64,000 nt of DNA from Ectocarpus siliculosus (Eukaryota; Sar; Phaeophyceae; Ectocarpales; Ectocarpaceae). The stretch covers positions 1-64,000 of the forward strand of contig FN648430.1 in the NCBI GenBank assembly GCA_000310025.1. Direction: 5' to 3'. The position numbers and the translations under genes were made by a program. A model generated the notes under the pieces. That model was given only the letters and a program-made list of their open reading frames with translations, was not told the DNA's origin and searched no databases. This document shows, in pieces, positions 43,226 through 54,238 of this stretch (position 1 is the stretch's first letter; each line of letters begins with the position of its first letter).

Positions 43226-45140
43226 GTGGTTATGACGCTTGAACGTTTAATCCTCATGCACGTTTTTACAGCGAGGATAGCTGCTGCTGATGTCCTGTTC
43301 GCCCTCCTGCTTGCTGTTTCCGGCGCAAATTCCAGGCCATCTACTGTCACCCTTGCTCTGGTGCATCCATCCGTCCAGCCCCTTGCCCGCTCAGCGCCAC
43401 TCCCCCCCCCCTCACGGTATGGATTGGCATCGTTCGAAGGTGCTCGAGCAGTACGTCCTCACGGATATCAAGACGAGGATGGGCACTACAGGCTACACTT
43501 CGGTAACAAGAGCGACCCCGACCACGACGGTATTGCCGTACCTTCCCCGTGTGTGAGGCTTTTCTCGAAAAGGCGTTTGCTGCGAAGGGCGGCGGCCGTG
43601 AAAAAACTTGGACGTCATGAGCGACATGTACGTTGCCTTTGTTGATATGTGAACTAAGCTCTATGGGGCTGAGGGTTTTTGTTGTCTTTAGCGTATTCTT
43701 CTAACCCTATCTCCCCTGGTGTACTGTTGGCAATTTGTCAGGCCGATAAGCACTCATTGGACGTGCAAGCTCTGCCGAACGTCCAACACTCTCGTTTATT
43801 TTGTTCCCGACGCGTTTCCAGCCTTTTAAATCATTTCCCCACATTTTCAGCGTCCCCTGAAGTTGCTCCCAGGCAGTCGACGCGCTGGTGGTTTGTCGCA
43901 AGCTATTTATGTATGAACCCGTGACGTCAAACAAACTGACATTCACATGGAACGCTATTTGTTCTTTGTTTCGTGTCTCAGGTCCTAGGAGAACTTCATG
44001 CGGTTCGGCTTGGAATACGTTGGGCCGATCCTCTCCACCGAGAGTATTGATCGTCAGGACGATGCTAAGCGCTACCTCAAGCCGTGCTTGTTCGCGGACG
44101 AGGGGGCAGGAGGTGGAGGAGGTGACCCAGGGGCGGATGGGGGTGGAGGGTAAACTAAAGATGGAGACGGGGATGTTCTTCGTCTCCGAGCGAGGAAAGC
44201 GATGGTCTTGATGACTACGCTGGCTACAAAGCCTTGGCGGACACCTAAACCGTGTTGACAAGGTATGTCATGTGTCTTGTCCTTTCCAAAAATCGCGCCC
44301 CTCTTGCTGCCTCTTTCGCTCTGCCCGCGATGATGTTGGATGCTTGCGTGTTTCTTGTCGTGCATCAGTTATGCCCGCGGCTCCCTATAATGTACACCCT
44401 TCCTCATCCCAGCGTGTCCGTTGGCGACCCCTGATGTTTGAATGTACCTCGCCTCCCTTCAAAGTAGTTCTCCGGGGGTGCGTAGCTTGTCCTCGTCTCT
44501 GACGTATTCTACGACCTGCGGTTATGCTGTCGGTTTGTGTGCCCCCCCCCCATGCCTGCTTGCAAATATTATTGTTGACAATGTACATCTGTCAGCTCTA
44601 CCAAGAACTATACTGCAGCAAAGGGGGAGAGCATGCCCTCCATTTCTCGAAAGCCCACGTTTACCCTCGTCTCACACTTCAATATTATTTCGCTGCTGAT
44701 CGGTAACCTCCAGGTCGAGTCGCCGGGGCCTCCGCTGCAACATCGTTCAAAGCGTTTCCTCGGGTCCTCATGGCGTTCACAACGGGTGGAAGCTTTGACG
44801 GAGGAGGCGGAGAAATATCCCGCTCGCCATGTCTCACAGCTTTTATTTTATCATATGGTGCTATGATACGCTTGTTGCTCTCGCTGGTGCATGAGGGCGC
44901 CTGGCGCGGGATGAGAGCCAGGTGTTTTCTTACTGTGTCTGCAAGGGCGTTTGGAATCTGTCGCTGAAGCCTCTTGGCTTCGTCCGCGCCCCTTTTTGTC
45001 CGTGCGAATTGTGGCTTTTTTTGGGGAGGGGAGGGGGGAGTTGTTTCAATGGTGTTGGGAAAGTAGAGAGGTCTATTTCTGCAGTCTCTGCATGGTTTTT
45101 GGAGGACACCGCTGTCGCAGCAGGCTCCGTCTCAGGCAGT
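43226..45140 (+). pseudogene. Degenerate multi-exon gene, unidentified
   Basis: Exon-like blocks with good splice signals on the plus strand. (1) A block ending at a GTACGT donor (last base 43627), containing LEQYVLTDIKTRMG. (2) 43982-44262, between TGTCTCAG and a GTATGT donor, with MRFGLEYVGPILSTESIDRQ and DDAKRYLKPCLFADEG, then a Gly-rich acidic tract whose later codons (DDYAGYKALADT) are in another frame. (3) 44596 onward after a TGTCAG acceptor: LYQELYCSKGGEHALHFSKA, HVYPRLTLQYYFAADR. (4) VEALTEEAEKYPARHVSQ near 44790. Frames change between and within blocks, so it is probably dead. The IKTR segment is shared with the gene at 54.2 kb. I do not recognise the family. Confidence 0.4.
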
Positions 45141-45769
45141 GAGGTTTTCTCTTGACTAGAGTTTTTTGTATAATTTGGGACGGACAGGGTGGGGGGGGGG
45201 TCTGTGTTTCGTTTCGGGAGAGACGGTCGTTTCTACATGTGCGTTTGGACAATACTGCTGCCGCTACGTGTAGCTGTTGCCTCCGGCTGAGTTGTTCTTC
45301 CTCACAACAAACAAAGGTAGTTTATTGCGGGGATTGTGGGTCGTCTCCATGATCGACGTCGCTGACGGTCATGGGCCAGGGCATGCTGTTGTTGTGGGGA
45401 GATATCCAATACACAGAACGACGTTCGAAAGGGTAGACTATGTGTGTATTGTTTAAATTTGAAGTGTGCACCTTTTATGGTTCTCGCTTACATGTCGTGC
45501 AACTTGGGATGTTGACGACCCTGGGTCGAGATGATAAGCCGCGGGCGGAGATGGGTTTATGCTAGAGCTGGCAACATGCGTATGATGCATGGGCACGGGA
45601 TGTCGTTGTTTCAGGAGTTTGCTCGGGAATGTACCGACGATAAAATTGTAGTGATTCGAATACAGGGGGCGAAAAAACAAATAAAACATGAACAAAAAAA
45701 AGACGTATTGCAGGGGAATTGAACCCGCCACTACCTACGGTGTTGAGCACTGCTGTTTGTTGTAGACCG
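45141..45769. other. Intergenic, nothing firm
   Basis: A minus-strand segment near 45710-45750 reads GGGTTCAATTCCCC, a tRNA T-arm (B-box) pattern without a matching D-arm. It is probably a tRNA-derived repeat remnant. No gene was identified. Confidence 0.4.
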
Positions 45770-45960
45770 GCCGCATCTTGCGCAACCTCTATGAGAGGGT
45801 ACGCATTGTAATACGCAACCTGCCCCCTACCGGCTTGTGCGCAACGCGCCAACTTGCAAGAGAGGGTACACCTTGCACGATTACCGGCAACCTCACAGGT
45901 GGCCAGTGGGGCACGTTATGGGAGGTTATGCCCGCGCATAACCTGCCCAGGTTGGATATA
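45770..45960 (+). repeat. ~64-bp repeat block, distal copy
   Basis: About 2.5 units of the repeat that forms the larger array at 59.0-59.6 kb. Shared blocks include CTACCGGCTTGTGC, GCGCCAAC, GAGAGGGTACACCTTGCAC and ACCGGCAACCT. Confidence 0.75.
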
Positions 45961-46309
45961 CTCGGTATAACGTCTTCATCCTGGGTTACCAATCGCCGGT
46001 TTTCTATCGGGTTAGGAAATCAATTTTAACCTTGCCTTGTCGGGCTGGCAACCTCGATCCAAAACAAATGGGTGCAAGCTCGCCCGCGCAGCTGGGTGAC
46101 AATCACCCCACCCAGCGACGCGAGCCTTCGCGTCGAGGCCAGGAACAATCCCACACAAGGATTACGAAGCACACACACAAGGAAGGAGTACACCACACGA
46201 GGATGATTGATTGGGCCATAAACGAAAAAAATATGGTACTCCCTCAGGTCCGAAACGTGAGCTCAATCACGTAAGCCGGGGGATCCCGCACGCAGTAAAA
46301 AGTACGCCG

Positions 46310-46900
46310 GGGAGAGGGGCGAAATTATCTCGAAGGCGAATGACATACACACGCGTAGTAAGGAGGAGGTCGGGAGTTCGATCCCCGCAAAACATACTTT
46401 TTTCCCCAAAAAACCCAACAAATTATACGCGAAATTTGAAATTTGAAATTTCCAAATTTCTCTCGAGGGCATAGGCATATGATAAGCGTAGTACGGAGGA
46501 GGTCAATACTTCGGTCCCCGGGAAACATTTTTTTTTCTTCGCAAAACCAAAAAAGTAAGCGCGAAATTTATCGCGAAGACGTATGACAAGCGTAGTTCTT
46601 GTAAGGAGGAGGTTGCGAGTTCGATCCCCGCAAAAGATGTTTTTTTCCCCCCAAAACCAACAAATTATGCGCGAAATTTCGAAATTTCCTGCGAAGGCGT
46701 AGGCATATGATTTGCGTAGTACGGAGGAGGTCGATACTTCGGTCCCCGCGAAAAAAAAGTTTCTTCCCAATACCAAAAAAAATAAGCGCAACTAAAAAAG
46801 ATATATCGCGAAGGCGTATGATACGTACGTGTAGTAAGGAGGAGGTCGTGAGTTCGATCCCCGCAAAACATGTTTGTTTTTTTCCCAAAACCAAAAAATA
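46310..46900 (+). repeat. Tandem array of tRNA-like 3' halves (five units)
   Basis: Units at about 46363, 46494, 46602, 46724 and 46839 share GTA.(G/T)A.GGAGGAGGT, then (G/A)GTTCGATCCCCGC, A-rich and T-rich tracts and GCGAAATTT. GTTCGATCC is the polymerase III B-box/T-loop. In the third unit the upstream CTTGTAAG looks like a tRNA-Thr (TGT) anticodon loop. No D-arm/A-box is present, so these are not functional tRNA genes. They resemble a tRNA-derived SINE or tandemly amplified tRNA fragment. Confidence 0.7.
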
Positions 46901-48223
46901 CTCCAGGAGCATTTACAAAAAACACACACACACACGTTTAGGCCTCTCCGAGTGCTTCATTTTTCCAACCTGACGCTTTGCTTACGGTCAACACCAAAGA
47001 CAACCACGACAATCGAAAATGGCGGTCTACGGCCATACCGTAGTGGCTGTGCCCTTATCCTGCCATGACCTTCCTCGCGAAAATATCCCGACCCGCCTGT
47101 CCCCCAAAGAGGCTCTGGTGGGCCCGGAAGTGCTTTTTGCAGGCTGCCCCCGACAATACACGTCCTAAAGCAAGCCGAATCATTTTCCACAGCAGCTCAG
47201 CCTTGCGGCGTGGCCTTCCGCCCCCATCCCGCACTCCTTGCGCCTCCCCCGCCCTCCCGCTTGACTCCGCCCAACGAGACCCGCGACTCGAGAAGTCGAT
47301 AAAAAACAGGAGAACATCTGTAGAGCACCGGAATGTCATCTACGCGTATCCCCATCCTGAGACCTGATTGATTACAAAGTAGGAGCGTGGAATTGCGCAA
47401 GGAAGTGGAGGGAGGGGTACCTCGTCAGTAGGGTCCGAGAATCAAAGAGCGGTCTTAGCCTCCGGATTGTTGTTGTTGCTCCTTGCCTCCAATATGGAGC
47501 AATCCCTACGAGTACAGATGGCGCGGACGACTTCCGTGGTCACAGCTTGGAAGCTACCTATATACCCAAAGAGGGCACACTCTAGGACAAACCAAAGAGA
47601 ACAACCAAGGACCCAGAAACAAACAGCACGAATGCGAAACAGCCCGTCGGGCGTAGACGGCAACATATCCACGCCGGCGATGCAACTAAAAAACAGAGCA
47701 AAGACAACATGTTATTATATTATCGGATTCCGGTACTCCATGCATGTACATCGAATGCCCTGGTAGTCGCAGAAAACGAGAGTAAAATACCAGACCAAGG
47801 CGAAACCTAGGACTCCATGTTTCCCACCGAGAATTTTCGAGTACATGACGGGGGATCAGGCTCATTGCAAGCGGCAACTGGTGCATGTGTGCGTGTGTCA
47901 GAGAGGCGAAACAATTTCCACAGTTGTAGGCACGATCCTTTGTCAGTCCCCCCCCCGTAGCCCAACTACTTCCGATGAAGAACCTAAACGTACGGTGGTA
48001 TCCCTTCCTTGGCTTGCTCGATGCGAAGCAAAAGGCCATTCAATTGCAGATTCTTTCCAGCAAACCACAAAACATCGATCGTCCGCGGTGTAGGAGGGAA
48101 ATGAAACTAAATCACTTGATTGCCGTATGGCTCTAGGTTGCTCTAGGTTCCCATCTCACAGGGGAGGCAGGAAGGGTATGCATACGGTCGATCGCATACG
48201 ACGAACCCGTCGTCACTCACGGC
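46901..48223. other. Intergenic, no gene recognised
   Basis: Frames of 76-117 codons occur on both strands without domains or splice context. A short ACACAC run at 46921 and a C run near 47951 are the only simple features. Confidence 0.5.
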
Positions 48224-49189
48224 TCAGGCGATGGAGTCCCGCAGAACACTGTGGAAGTACTTGTTGAGGAGGTAGTTCGGGTTTCCTGTCAGGTTGCACC
48301 GCCACACCGGCCGCTTGCTCCCCTCGTCGACCAGGCGGCAGGCGGATGTCCCAGTTGTGGAACAGGCATGCATCATATGTACTACGCACCGGATGGCCGA
48401 GTCAGGGAAAAACGTAAGGGACGTGCGCATCCGAAGCATGTCCGAACCGGTCACCGGATCGACCTTGCGCTTGTTGCCAACTCCTGCTATCACATACTCC
48501 GCCACCGCCACCCAAATGGTGAATTCTCCCTCCGGAATGGCGTTGCTGCTATCACCTCGTCTCCAGTCGTTGCCTTGGTGCTCGAAAAAATAGGCCACTT
48601 TCCCGAGAGTCGTGCGACCTAGCCCTTGGTTTCCAGCTCGCTGGTCTTCGGCCTTGAGGTACATCTCGACGTCATTGCCACGCGATGCCGCCGACCGGAC
48701 CCACGTAGGGGTACCCGCGTCTTTGACCGGGCCGCCACGGATGGTGCCGATTCCAGCACTGACTTCCGCCGGAGCCTGGCCCCAATGATTAAACACCACG
48801 ACCGTCTGACGGACGATACCTTGGCCTCTGTTCCTCCAGCAAAAAGGGCACGTCCGCCTACTACATGGCGCCTCCTGCGAGGTCCTACCACACCCAAGCG
48901 CATCGTCGTAGCGCTTTTCTAGTTGCTCGGCGGATGGCAATGTTTTCGATATCGCCTGCTGCCATGCCGGGGCGTCCAGACCGGTCTCGAGCCGAGTTGG
49001 ACCCAACCCGGCATCCCACTGTTGGTAACCGTGCGGCCGCCCCCCCCTTCTTCCCGTCGTGCCGTCTTCCGAGGCTGCTGGAGTCGTCTGCAACGGCAAG
49101 ATCTTGAACACCTCCTGAAGCGGCAGAGACGGCCAGCTGTCAACTCCTTCGTGACCTCGACCCCGCCTACGCGACCTTTCGCACTCCAC
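48224..49189 (-). CDS. Unidentified protein, main exon (possible large-transposase C-terminus)
   Basis: An open frame of 321 codons with no interruption. The N-terminal third is Arg- and Gly-rich and may be partly outside the true exon. Then come LPSAEQLEKRYDDALGCG, a Cys pair (CSRRTCPFC), a globular region with GKVAYFFEHQGNDWR, EFTIWVAVAEYVIAG and VDPVTGSDMLRMR, and a Cys/His-rich end (CVVHMMHACSTTGTSACRL, then WRCNLTGNPNYLLNKYFHS). The pattern 'hydrophobic strand, DP-tail, His/Cys cluster, NPNYLLN' reminds me of C-terminal regions of large eukaryotic DNA transposase proteins. I cannot name the family. Frame 49167-49529 and the exon near 50.7 kb may belong to the same gene. Confidence 0.45.
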   Translation of the reverse strand: MECERSRRRGRGHEGVDSWPSLPLQEVFKILPLQTTPAASEDGTTGRRGGRPHGYQQWDAGLGPTRLETGLDAPAWQQAISKTLPSAEQLEKRYDDALGCGRTSQEAPCSRRTCPFCWRNRGQGIVRQTVVVFNHWGQAPAEVSAGIGTIRGGPVKDAGTPTWVRSAASRGNDVEMYLKAEDQRAGNQGLGRTTLGKVAYFFEHQGNDWRRGDSSNAIPEGEFTIWVAVAEYVIAGVGNKRKVDPVTGSDMLRMRTSLTFFPDSAIRCVVHMMHACSTTGTSACRLVDEGSKRPVWRCNLTGNPNYLLNKYFHSVLRDSIA

Positions 49190-49529
49190 CTGACGGCCTG
49201 TAGACTATGGCCCATACCGATACGAGCATCTCGGTGAGGTTCGCCCAGGGAAAAAAGCGGCTGCCTAGCGCCAAACCAGCAAAATTCAGATCTTCGCCGT
49301 CGACTACCTCTGCGTTCATGTATTCCTCGATGAGTTTGTGCAAATGTCCCAGCCAGGGTGGTACCGTCGCCGACCCGTCGCTCGCTGGATCACCGGCTCC
49401 ACTGCCGGCTTCACCTGTGGTGTCGTCACCTCCGGCATTGCCCTCAAATCCTTCGTCGCACGTACCGCTGCCGCCTGGTGTCGCGAATATAAAATGGCGA
49501 GTGGAGCGAGTTGTGTTAGCAACAGACAA
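49190..49529 (-). CDS. Upstream exon of the same minus-strand gene (candidate)
   Basis: Frame with Gly/Asp/Ser-rich start, then PPWLGHLHKLIEEYMNAE, VVDGEDLNFAGLALGSRFF and WANLTEMLVSVWAIVYRPS. A CCGTCAG/GTGGAG donor lies near 49190, directly before the 321-codon frame, so the intron would be only about 45-50 bp. The alternating hydrophobic pattern looks protein-like. The start codon is uncertain, and I do not recognise a domain. Confidence 0.35.
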
Positions 49530-50510
49530 TCACGAGTCGACTTGGCCAGGATGTGCCACGGAAAAGGGAAAGAGGGCCAACCACGAGATCGACAGAGCTC
49601 ACCAGCAGTATGCGATCGATACAGCAAATGAATATTCTTCGAAATCTGTGGGTGATGTTATTCATCGCGCTTTCTCGTCCCCACAGGCCGATAGTGTTGC
49701 ATACACTCAGCGGTACCGGCATCAAGTGTAGGATGTTGACGGGGGAGGTCGAGAGCACACATCCGCCGTAGTGAACCGCATCGCGCGATTACTATTACAA
49801 TTCAAGGGCTTAGGGCGCGGAGGCTGCCCCCCCCCCCCCCCCCCCAACCTCAAATTGAGAGTGCTCATGCACACCTATGCATGTGAAATGGCAAATAAAT
49901 GTGAGGTACATGGCAGGTGTAGCGCACTTTCGAACGCAAGACTCAACTATTAGAAGCGACGCGACGAACGGCTAAATGCCCCCCCCTCCCTGCATCGTGC
50001 GAGGCTATATCGTACAACATCAGCATCGGCCTCAAGCCTATCGCCTCGGCTTTTTTGTTCTACGTAGGAGTACGTATGACTTTCGAGACATTGCGTGAAC
50101 CGTTCGCATAGAAAGAGCAATGGTGCACAAGAGGGTGAACGCGGCGTCATTGCTGCGAGGCAAGACGGTGTACCCCGGCAGTGGTAGGGTACTAAATTAT
50201 ACAATCCAACGAACCGAGAGGGACGTGTGCGTGTTTTCGTCGAATCGCCAGACTTATCCCAGCATCAGTGATCAAGCCTTGTCGTGTTCGTATGCATACG
50301 TGAGGGAGGATAGTGCCGACTCCTGCTCCACCTGCCCCCCTCCACGGGTGTTTGTTACCCACAAGAGATTGCAGCCCAGAGAGATATTCGAACAACTGTT
50401 GCCAGAGATTTGAGAGGTTCACCACCACACCACCCAAGGACGACCGAGTGGGTCGTGCGCACGCGAGGCAATACATAAGCCCGCAACTATATCTGATTGT
50501 AGAGTGCTCA
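49530..50510. other. Intron or intergenic, C runs
   Basis: C runs near 49829 and 49979. No coding signal stands out. If the flanking minus-strand exons belong together this is an intron of about 1 kb. Confidence 0.35.
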
Positions 50511-50740
50511 CCATCAGTGTTGTCCCTCCTAACCCTGTCCCCTCCACCACCGCCGTCGCTGACGTGCGATGCGGCGGAACTAGGTGTAGTGGCGCCTGAC
50601 GGCGCTGAGGGCGCTCCACATATCGCGACGTGCGCCCCACCGTTCTTCAACGAGCTGAACGACGCGCCATAGGCACTATACTCATAACCGCAGCCAGGAA
50701 ACTTCTTGAGGCTCACCCTCCGCGGCCTCGTTTGTGCCAT
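50511..50740 (-). CDS. Candidate first exon with a C2HC-like finger
   Basis: From the ATG at 50740 (MAQTRPRRVSLKKFPGCGYE) to a GTGAGC donor near 50511. Contains FPGCGYEYS, FSSLKNGGAHVAICG: a Cys, then H-x3-C, like a degenerate finger. A Ser/Gly-rich linker ends DRVRRDNTDG. Its layout (short basic N-terminus, one finger, donor) parallels exon 1 of the zinc-finger gene at 33.2 kb. The link to 48.2-49.5 kb is a guess from strand and spacing. Confidence 0.35.
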
Positions 50741-52060
50741 GGGCTGCTGTGGTTCAATGAGATAGAGCCGACGGAGGGTACAAGTAGGGGTGTCGTGTGT
50801 GGGGGGGCGCATAGCTTGGTATTGAAGTACTGCTGACATAATGGGGTAATCTGTTGATCCTAACAGCGTGTCCCCCTAAAGGGCGCCACACTCCAGCCTG
50901 TTCACCACGCATGGACGTGTGCGCACATGGACAGGAGGGGGCGCATGGATACAAAGGATAACGCATGGTGCCGAGCATGCGTCAGCCGATGGCGAATGGT
51001 TACGAGGGCCTAGACCGGTTCTTCAGCCGCATAGCCGAGAACCGAGACAACCATGTGAGCGAATCACGATTTTTTTTGTGGCCTCCCGCGCTTCTGCAAG
51101 CTGCTGTCACAGGTCTCAGCCCCCATCTACAGCAGTACGCCTCCAATCAGCGTGTACTGCTGTTTGTTTCTGCACACATGAACAACCGACTTGTGCACCG
51201 TGTTCGATGTTGGGTTTGGGTTCGATGTTTGTTGGAGCGTGAGTGTCCCTAAGCATACCAGCTCTGGTCATGCACGCAACGCGGGGTGAGGGAAAAGGTA
51301 ATATCGCCGTTGGTCATTTTTTTTGCAATCACGGATAGGCACGCACATGCACTTCGCCATCGCACTGCTGCAGCGTGTATCATTCTTTCCTAAGCCCAAA
51401 AGTAGCGGTGGGCAGCGCTGGGTGTCGTATGATCGGCTGCTGACCATTCCGCGCGGGAGGTTAAGGGCTACGCAGCCTTCACAGTGGTAGACTTTGGTGT
51501 AGATAGAGGGTCTACACCGAATTAGTCCCTATTATTAATAGTTTCCCACCTCCTCTGTAAAACACGAAGAGTATGTACGAACCAAGGCCTATGTATAATA
51601 ATAGTCGTCCACGGAAAACAACATTTGACGAGTACGAACGCTGGACGCAGACATGCAGACTCGGCTGGTGCTTAGGAAACTGGATTACAATAGACTATTC
51701 CCCAAACTCTAAGGGTCCCGAATGATGCAAACACCCACTGACGTATGATACGAGTACGACAGCACGCCTGGACAATGCAACCTCCCGATGGGTTGCGAGT
51801 CGAAAAGATACAAGTAAAAATTGTAACGGGTTTTGGGGTCCAAAACATGAATCGCTTTCTCTGACGCTCTGAATTCACTGCTAGTCTATCTTAGACTCTC
51901 TTCTTAGCTAGAGATGGATTCGTTGGGTCATATAATATATGTTAAGAAAATTATATTAATAAAACATGTGTGTTGTGTGTTGCCGAGACCGGGAATGATG
52001 TGTGTGTCTGCGGTGCCCCTTTTCAGGTGCGTCCGCCAAACTCCGTCCAGAAAATAAGCG
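50741..52060. other. Intergenic, nothing recognised
   Basis: Short conflicting frames only. A perfect short palindrome CTATTATTAATAG lies near 51530. No repeat family was identified. Confidence 0.5.
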
Positions 52061-52079
52061 CTTTGCTCTTTATTTGCCA

Positions 52080-52371
52080 TGAAACAAAAGTGACGCCAAA
52101 TACCAACGGCGGAGACCTGCCAGAAAAACACCGCTGGAAAACAATATCGTGTCAGTTCTGTCCCAAAGGTCGCCTCGGACGAACAAACACCTACTACCAA
52201 TGTTGCGCAAATGGCCTTAGACAGAAAGATGCCCGATTCTCAACGTTCCACAGACCACCTCGGGCAATCCATAGCCATTCGTATGGCATTCAGATTGCAC
52301 GATGGATCTTGAGCGTGCGGACCCTCACCTGCAGTTTCCCATGCTTTCGGAACAGACGGGCATCGTTCTGA
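52080..52371 (+). pseudogene. Possible piggyBac-like transposase C-terminal fragment
   Basis: In the frame 51970-52371, the segment KHRWKTISCQFCPKGRLG, RTNTYYQCCANGLRQKDA, RFSTFH follows the pattern H-x5-C-x2-C, R-x-x-x-x-Y-x-C, F-x-x-(Y/F)-H. This is the layout of the Cys-rich C-terminal domain of PGBD/piggyBac transposases, which binds the element ends. One expected Cys pair is imperfect. No upstream catalytic region was found, so it would be a 3' fragment. A chance match in a short Cys-rich frame remains possible. Confidence 0.35.
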
Positions 52372-52686
52372 CGTCTCAATGCTATGTACAGCAGTAGTCC
52401 CTAAGTCCCTAACACGAACTTCAACTTTGCAATGGGCATTGGTAAAGTACACTCAAGCGATAGATGCATTCGTACTTTTTCTTCTTTTCTTGTACTGGAC
52501 TATTTTGTTTGTTGTACACGTAACAAAAATCCAAAGTTTCCATGATCGGTGCGTTGTTTTTTTCTCAGCGTCGTGCAATCGCTCGCCCCACCCTCGACGC
52601 CCCTCCTCCACACAACATTCTCTCTCCTTTCCCTCAACCCTTCACTTCCGAATTCCTCACCTTTCCTTTTCGGTACGTCTCATCCG

Positions 52687-52925
52687 ATGGGCGGTGGCAG
52701 CAGCAGCTCGGGGCGTGCCCGCTTGCCGCTCGGGGACCTCGGCAACGCGGGCTCCAACGCTGTCCGCGGCCGCTCCAAGAACAGAGCAACCTCCCGGAAG
52801 TACACCGAGGATGCTCCCATCCGAGCAAGCGCAGCTCTTCCACAAGCCACAGGCAGAGGCTACGGTCCACAACGGCAAGCGCCGAGAACTCGGACCCCGT
52901 GGGGAGCGCCATCGCCCTCGTCATG
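52687..52925 (+). CDS. Candidate first exon, basic Ser/Gly-rich
   Basis: The ATG at 52687 opens MGGGSSSSGRARLPLGDLGN and continues RSKNRATSRKYTEDAPIRAS. A GTGCGT donor follows at 52926. The composition (basic, Ser/Gly) fits the disordered N-terminus of a nuclear protein. It lies upstream of the plus-strand gene at 54.2-57.2 kb, across the assembly gap, and could be its first exon. No domain is recognised, and other frames here are also open. Confidence 0.3.
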
Positions 52926-53141
52926 GTGCGTAATGTTTATCGTTTGCTTCGCCGATGAACGTATGTTGCCTTTAGTGTGTGTTGATTGCCGAGTGTTTCC
53001 CGAGCGTCGTGGGGTTACCCAGCCTCCTTCGTGTGCCATGGACCAACCGCATGAAATTTTCTGTGCTCTTTTGTGCCGAACAACCCTCACCATTGTTCGC
53101 GTTCATGCCAGCTGGATGGCTTCTCTTGGCCCCTCCAACCC

Positions 53142-53511
53142 NNNNNNNNNNNNNNNNNNNNNNNNNNNNNNNNNNNNNNNNNNNNNNNNNNNNNNNNNNN
53201 NNNNNNNNNNNNNNNNNNNNNNNNNNNNNNNNNNNNNNNNNNNNNNNNNNNNNNNNNNNNNNNNNNNNNNNNNNNNNNNNNNNNNNNNNNNNNNNNNNNN
53301 NNNNNNNNNNNNNNNNNNNNNNNNNNNNNNNNNNNNNNNNNNNNNNNNNNNNNNNNNNNNNNNNNNNNNNNNNNNNNNNNNNNNNNNNNNNNNNNNNNNN
53401 NNNNNNNNNNNNNNNNNNNNNNNNNNNNNNNNNNNNNNNNNNNNNNNNNNNNNNNNNNNNNNNNNNNNNNNNNNNNNNNNNNNNNNNNNNNNNNNNNNNN
53501 NNNNNNNNNNN
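53142..53511. other. Assembly gap (370 N)
   Basis: An undetermined run. The right flank is immediately C-rich (53521-53552), so homopolymer runs probably caused the gap. Long open frames spanning it are artefacts. Confidence 1.
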
Positions 53512-54238
53512 TGCTTTTGGACCCCCCCCCTTGGTTCCCCCCCCCCCCCCACCCGATGTTTACCATCGCGGTTGGGTTCTCGTCGCTCGGCAGATATGTA
53601 AAAAAGTCATTTCACTTCGTGAACTCGGCAACCAGTTTACCGTTTTTTTTTACCTCTGTTTCTTTATTGGCGGTAACCATGAATGGTGGTCGAGTAGATT
53701 GTGTTGTGCGGGGTCGAGAACCCTCACTCCCCGCAAAGGCGATAATCTTGTGTTAAATCGGTCAAGCACCCTCGAGGCAGTTACACAGTGCTTACAAATG
53801 TCTCTGGAAGAGAAAGCACCAGAAACAAGATCGAGTCATACGCAGCAGTCATCCATGCGCAAGGAAGTTAGCGAAGATGCCGAACACCCTTAGCAGGATG
53901 CAGCGCACCCTTCATGCGACGCGCCGAATACCTCGCCGCTTCGCGCGTGGTGATGTGAGAGTCTGGTCCGGTGAGAACCTGGCGTGCTCCGTCCCGGCTC
54001 TGTAGGGATGCAAGGTCAATGGCCTAACGACTACGGCATGCACGACAATGAGTACACCCCCACCCCCTCACCCCCTCGCTCACGTCGTTGGATCTTTCCT
54101 TCTTGTACGGGAAGGGGTTGGATTTTCTTGCTAGTGTTTTAGCGTGCTCTCACTCACTCTCCATGGGAGCAACTCCCCCCTTTTCTCACGTTGCCTTTCT
54201 TATTTTCAAAAACATCGCCTGACCTTGTAAAGCATCAA
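53512..54238. other. No gene recognised
   Basis: C runs next to the gap, then unremarkable sequence. It could be intron of a gene running from 52.7 to 57.2 kb. Confidence 0.4.

Noticed and set aside
52549-53893. 350- and 304-codon frames through the assembly gap
   Set aside because: Most of their length is undetermined bases; the open frame is an artefact of N.
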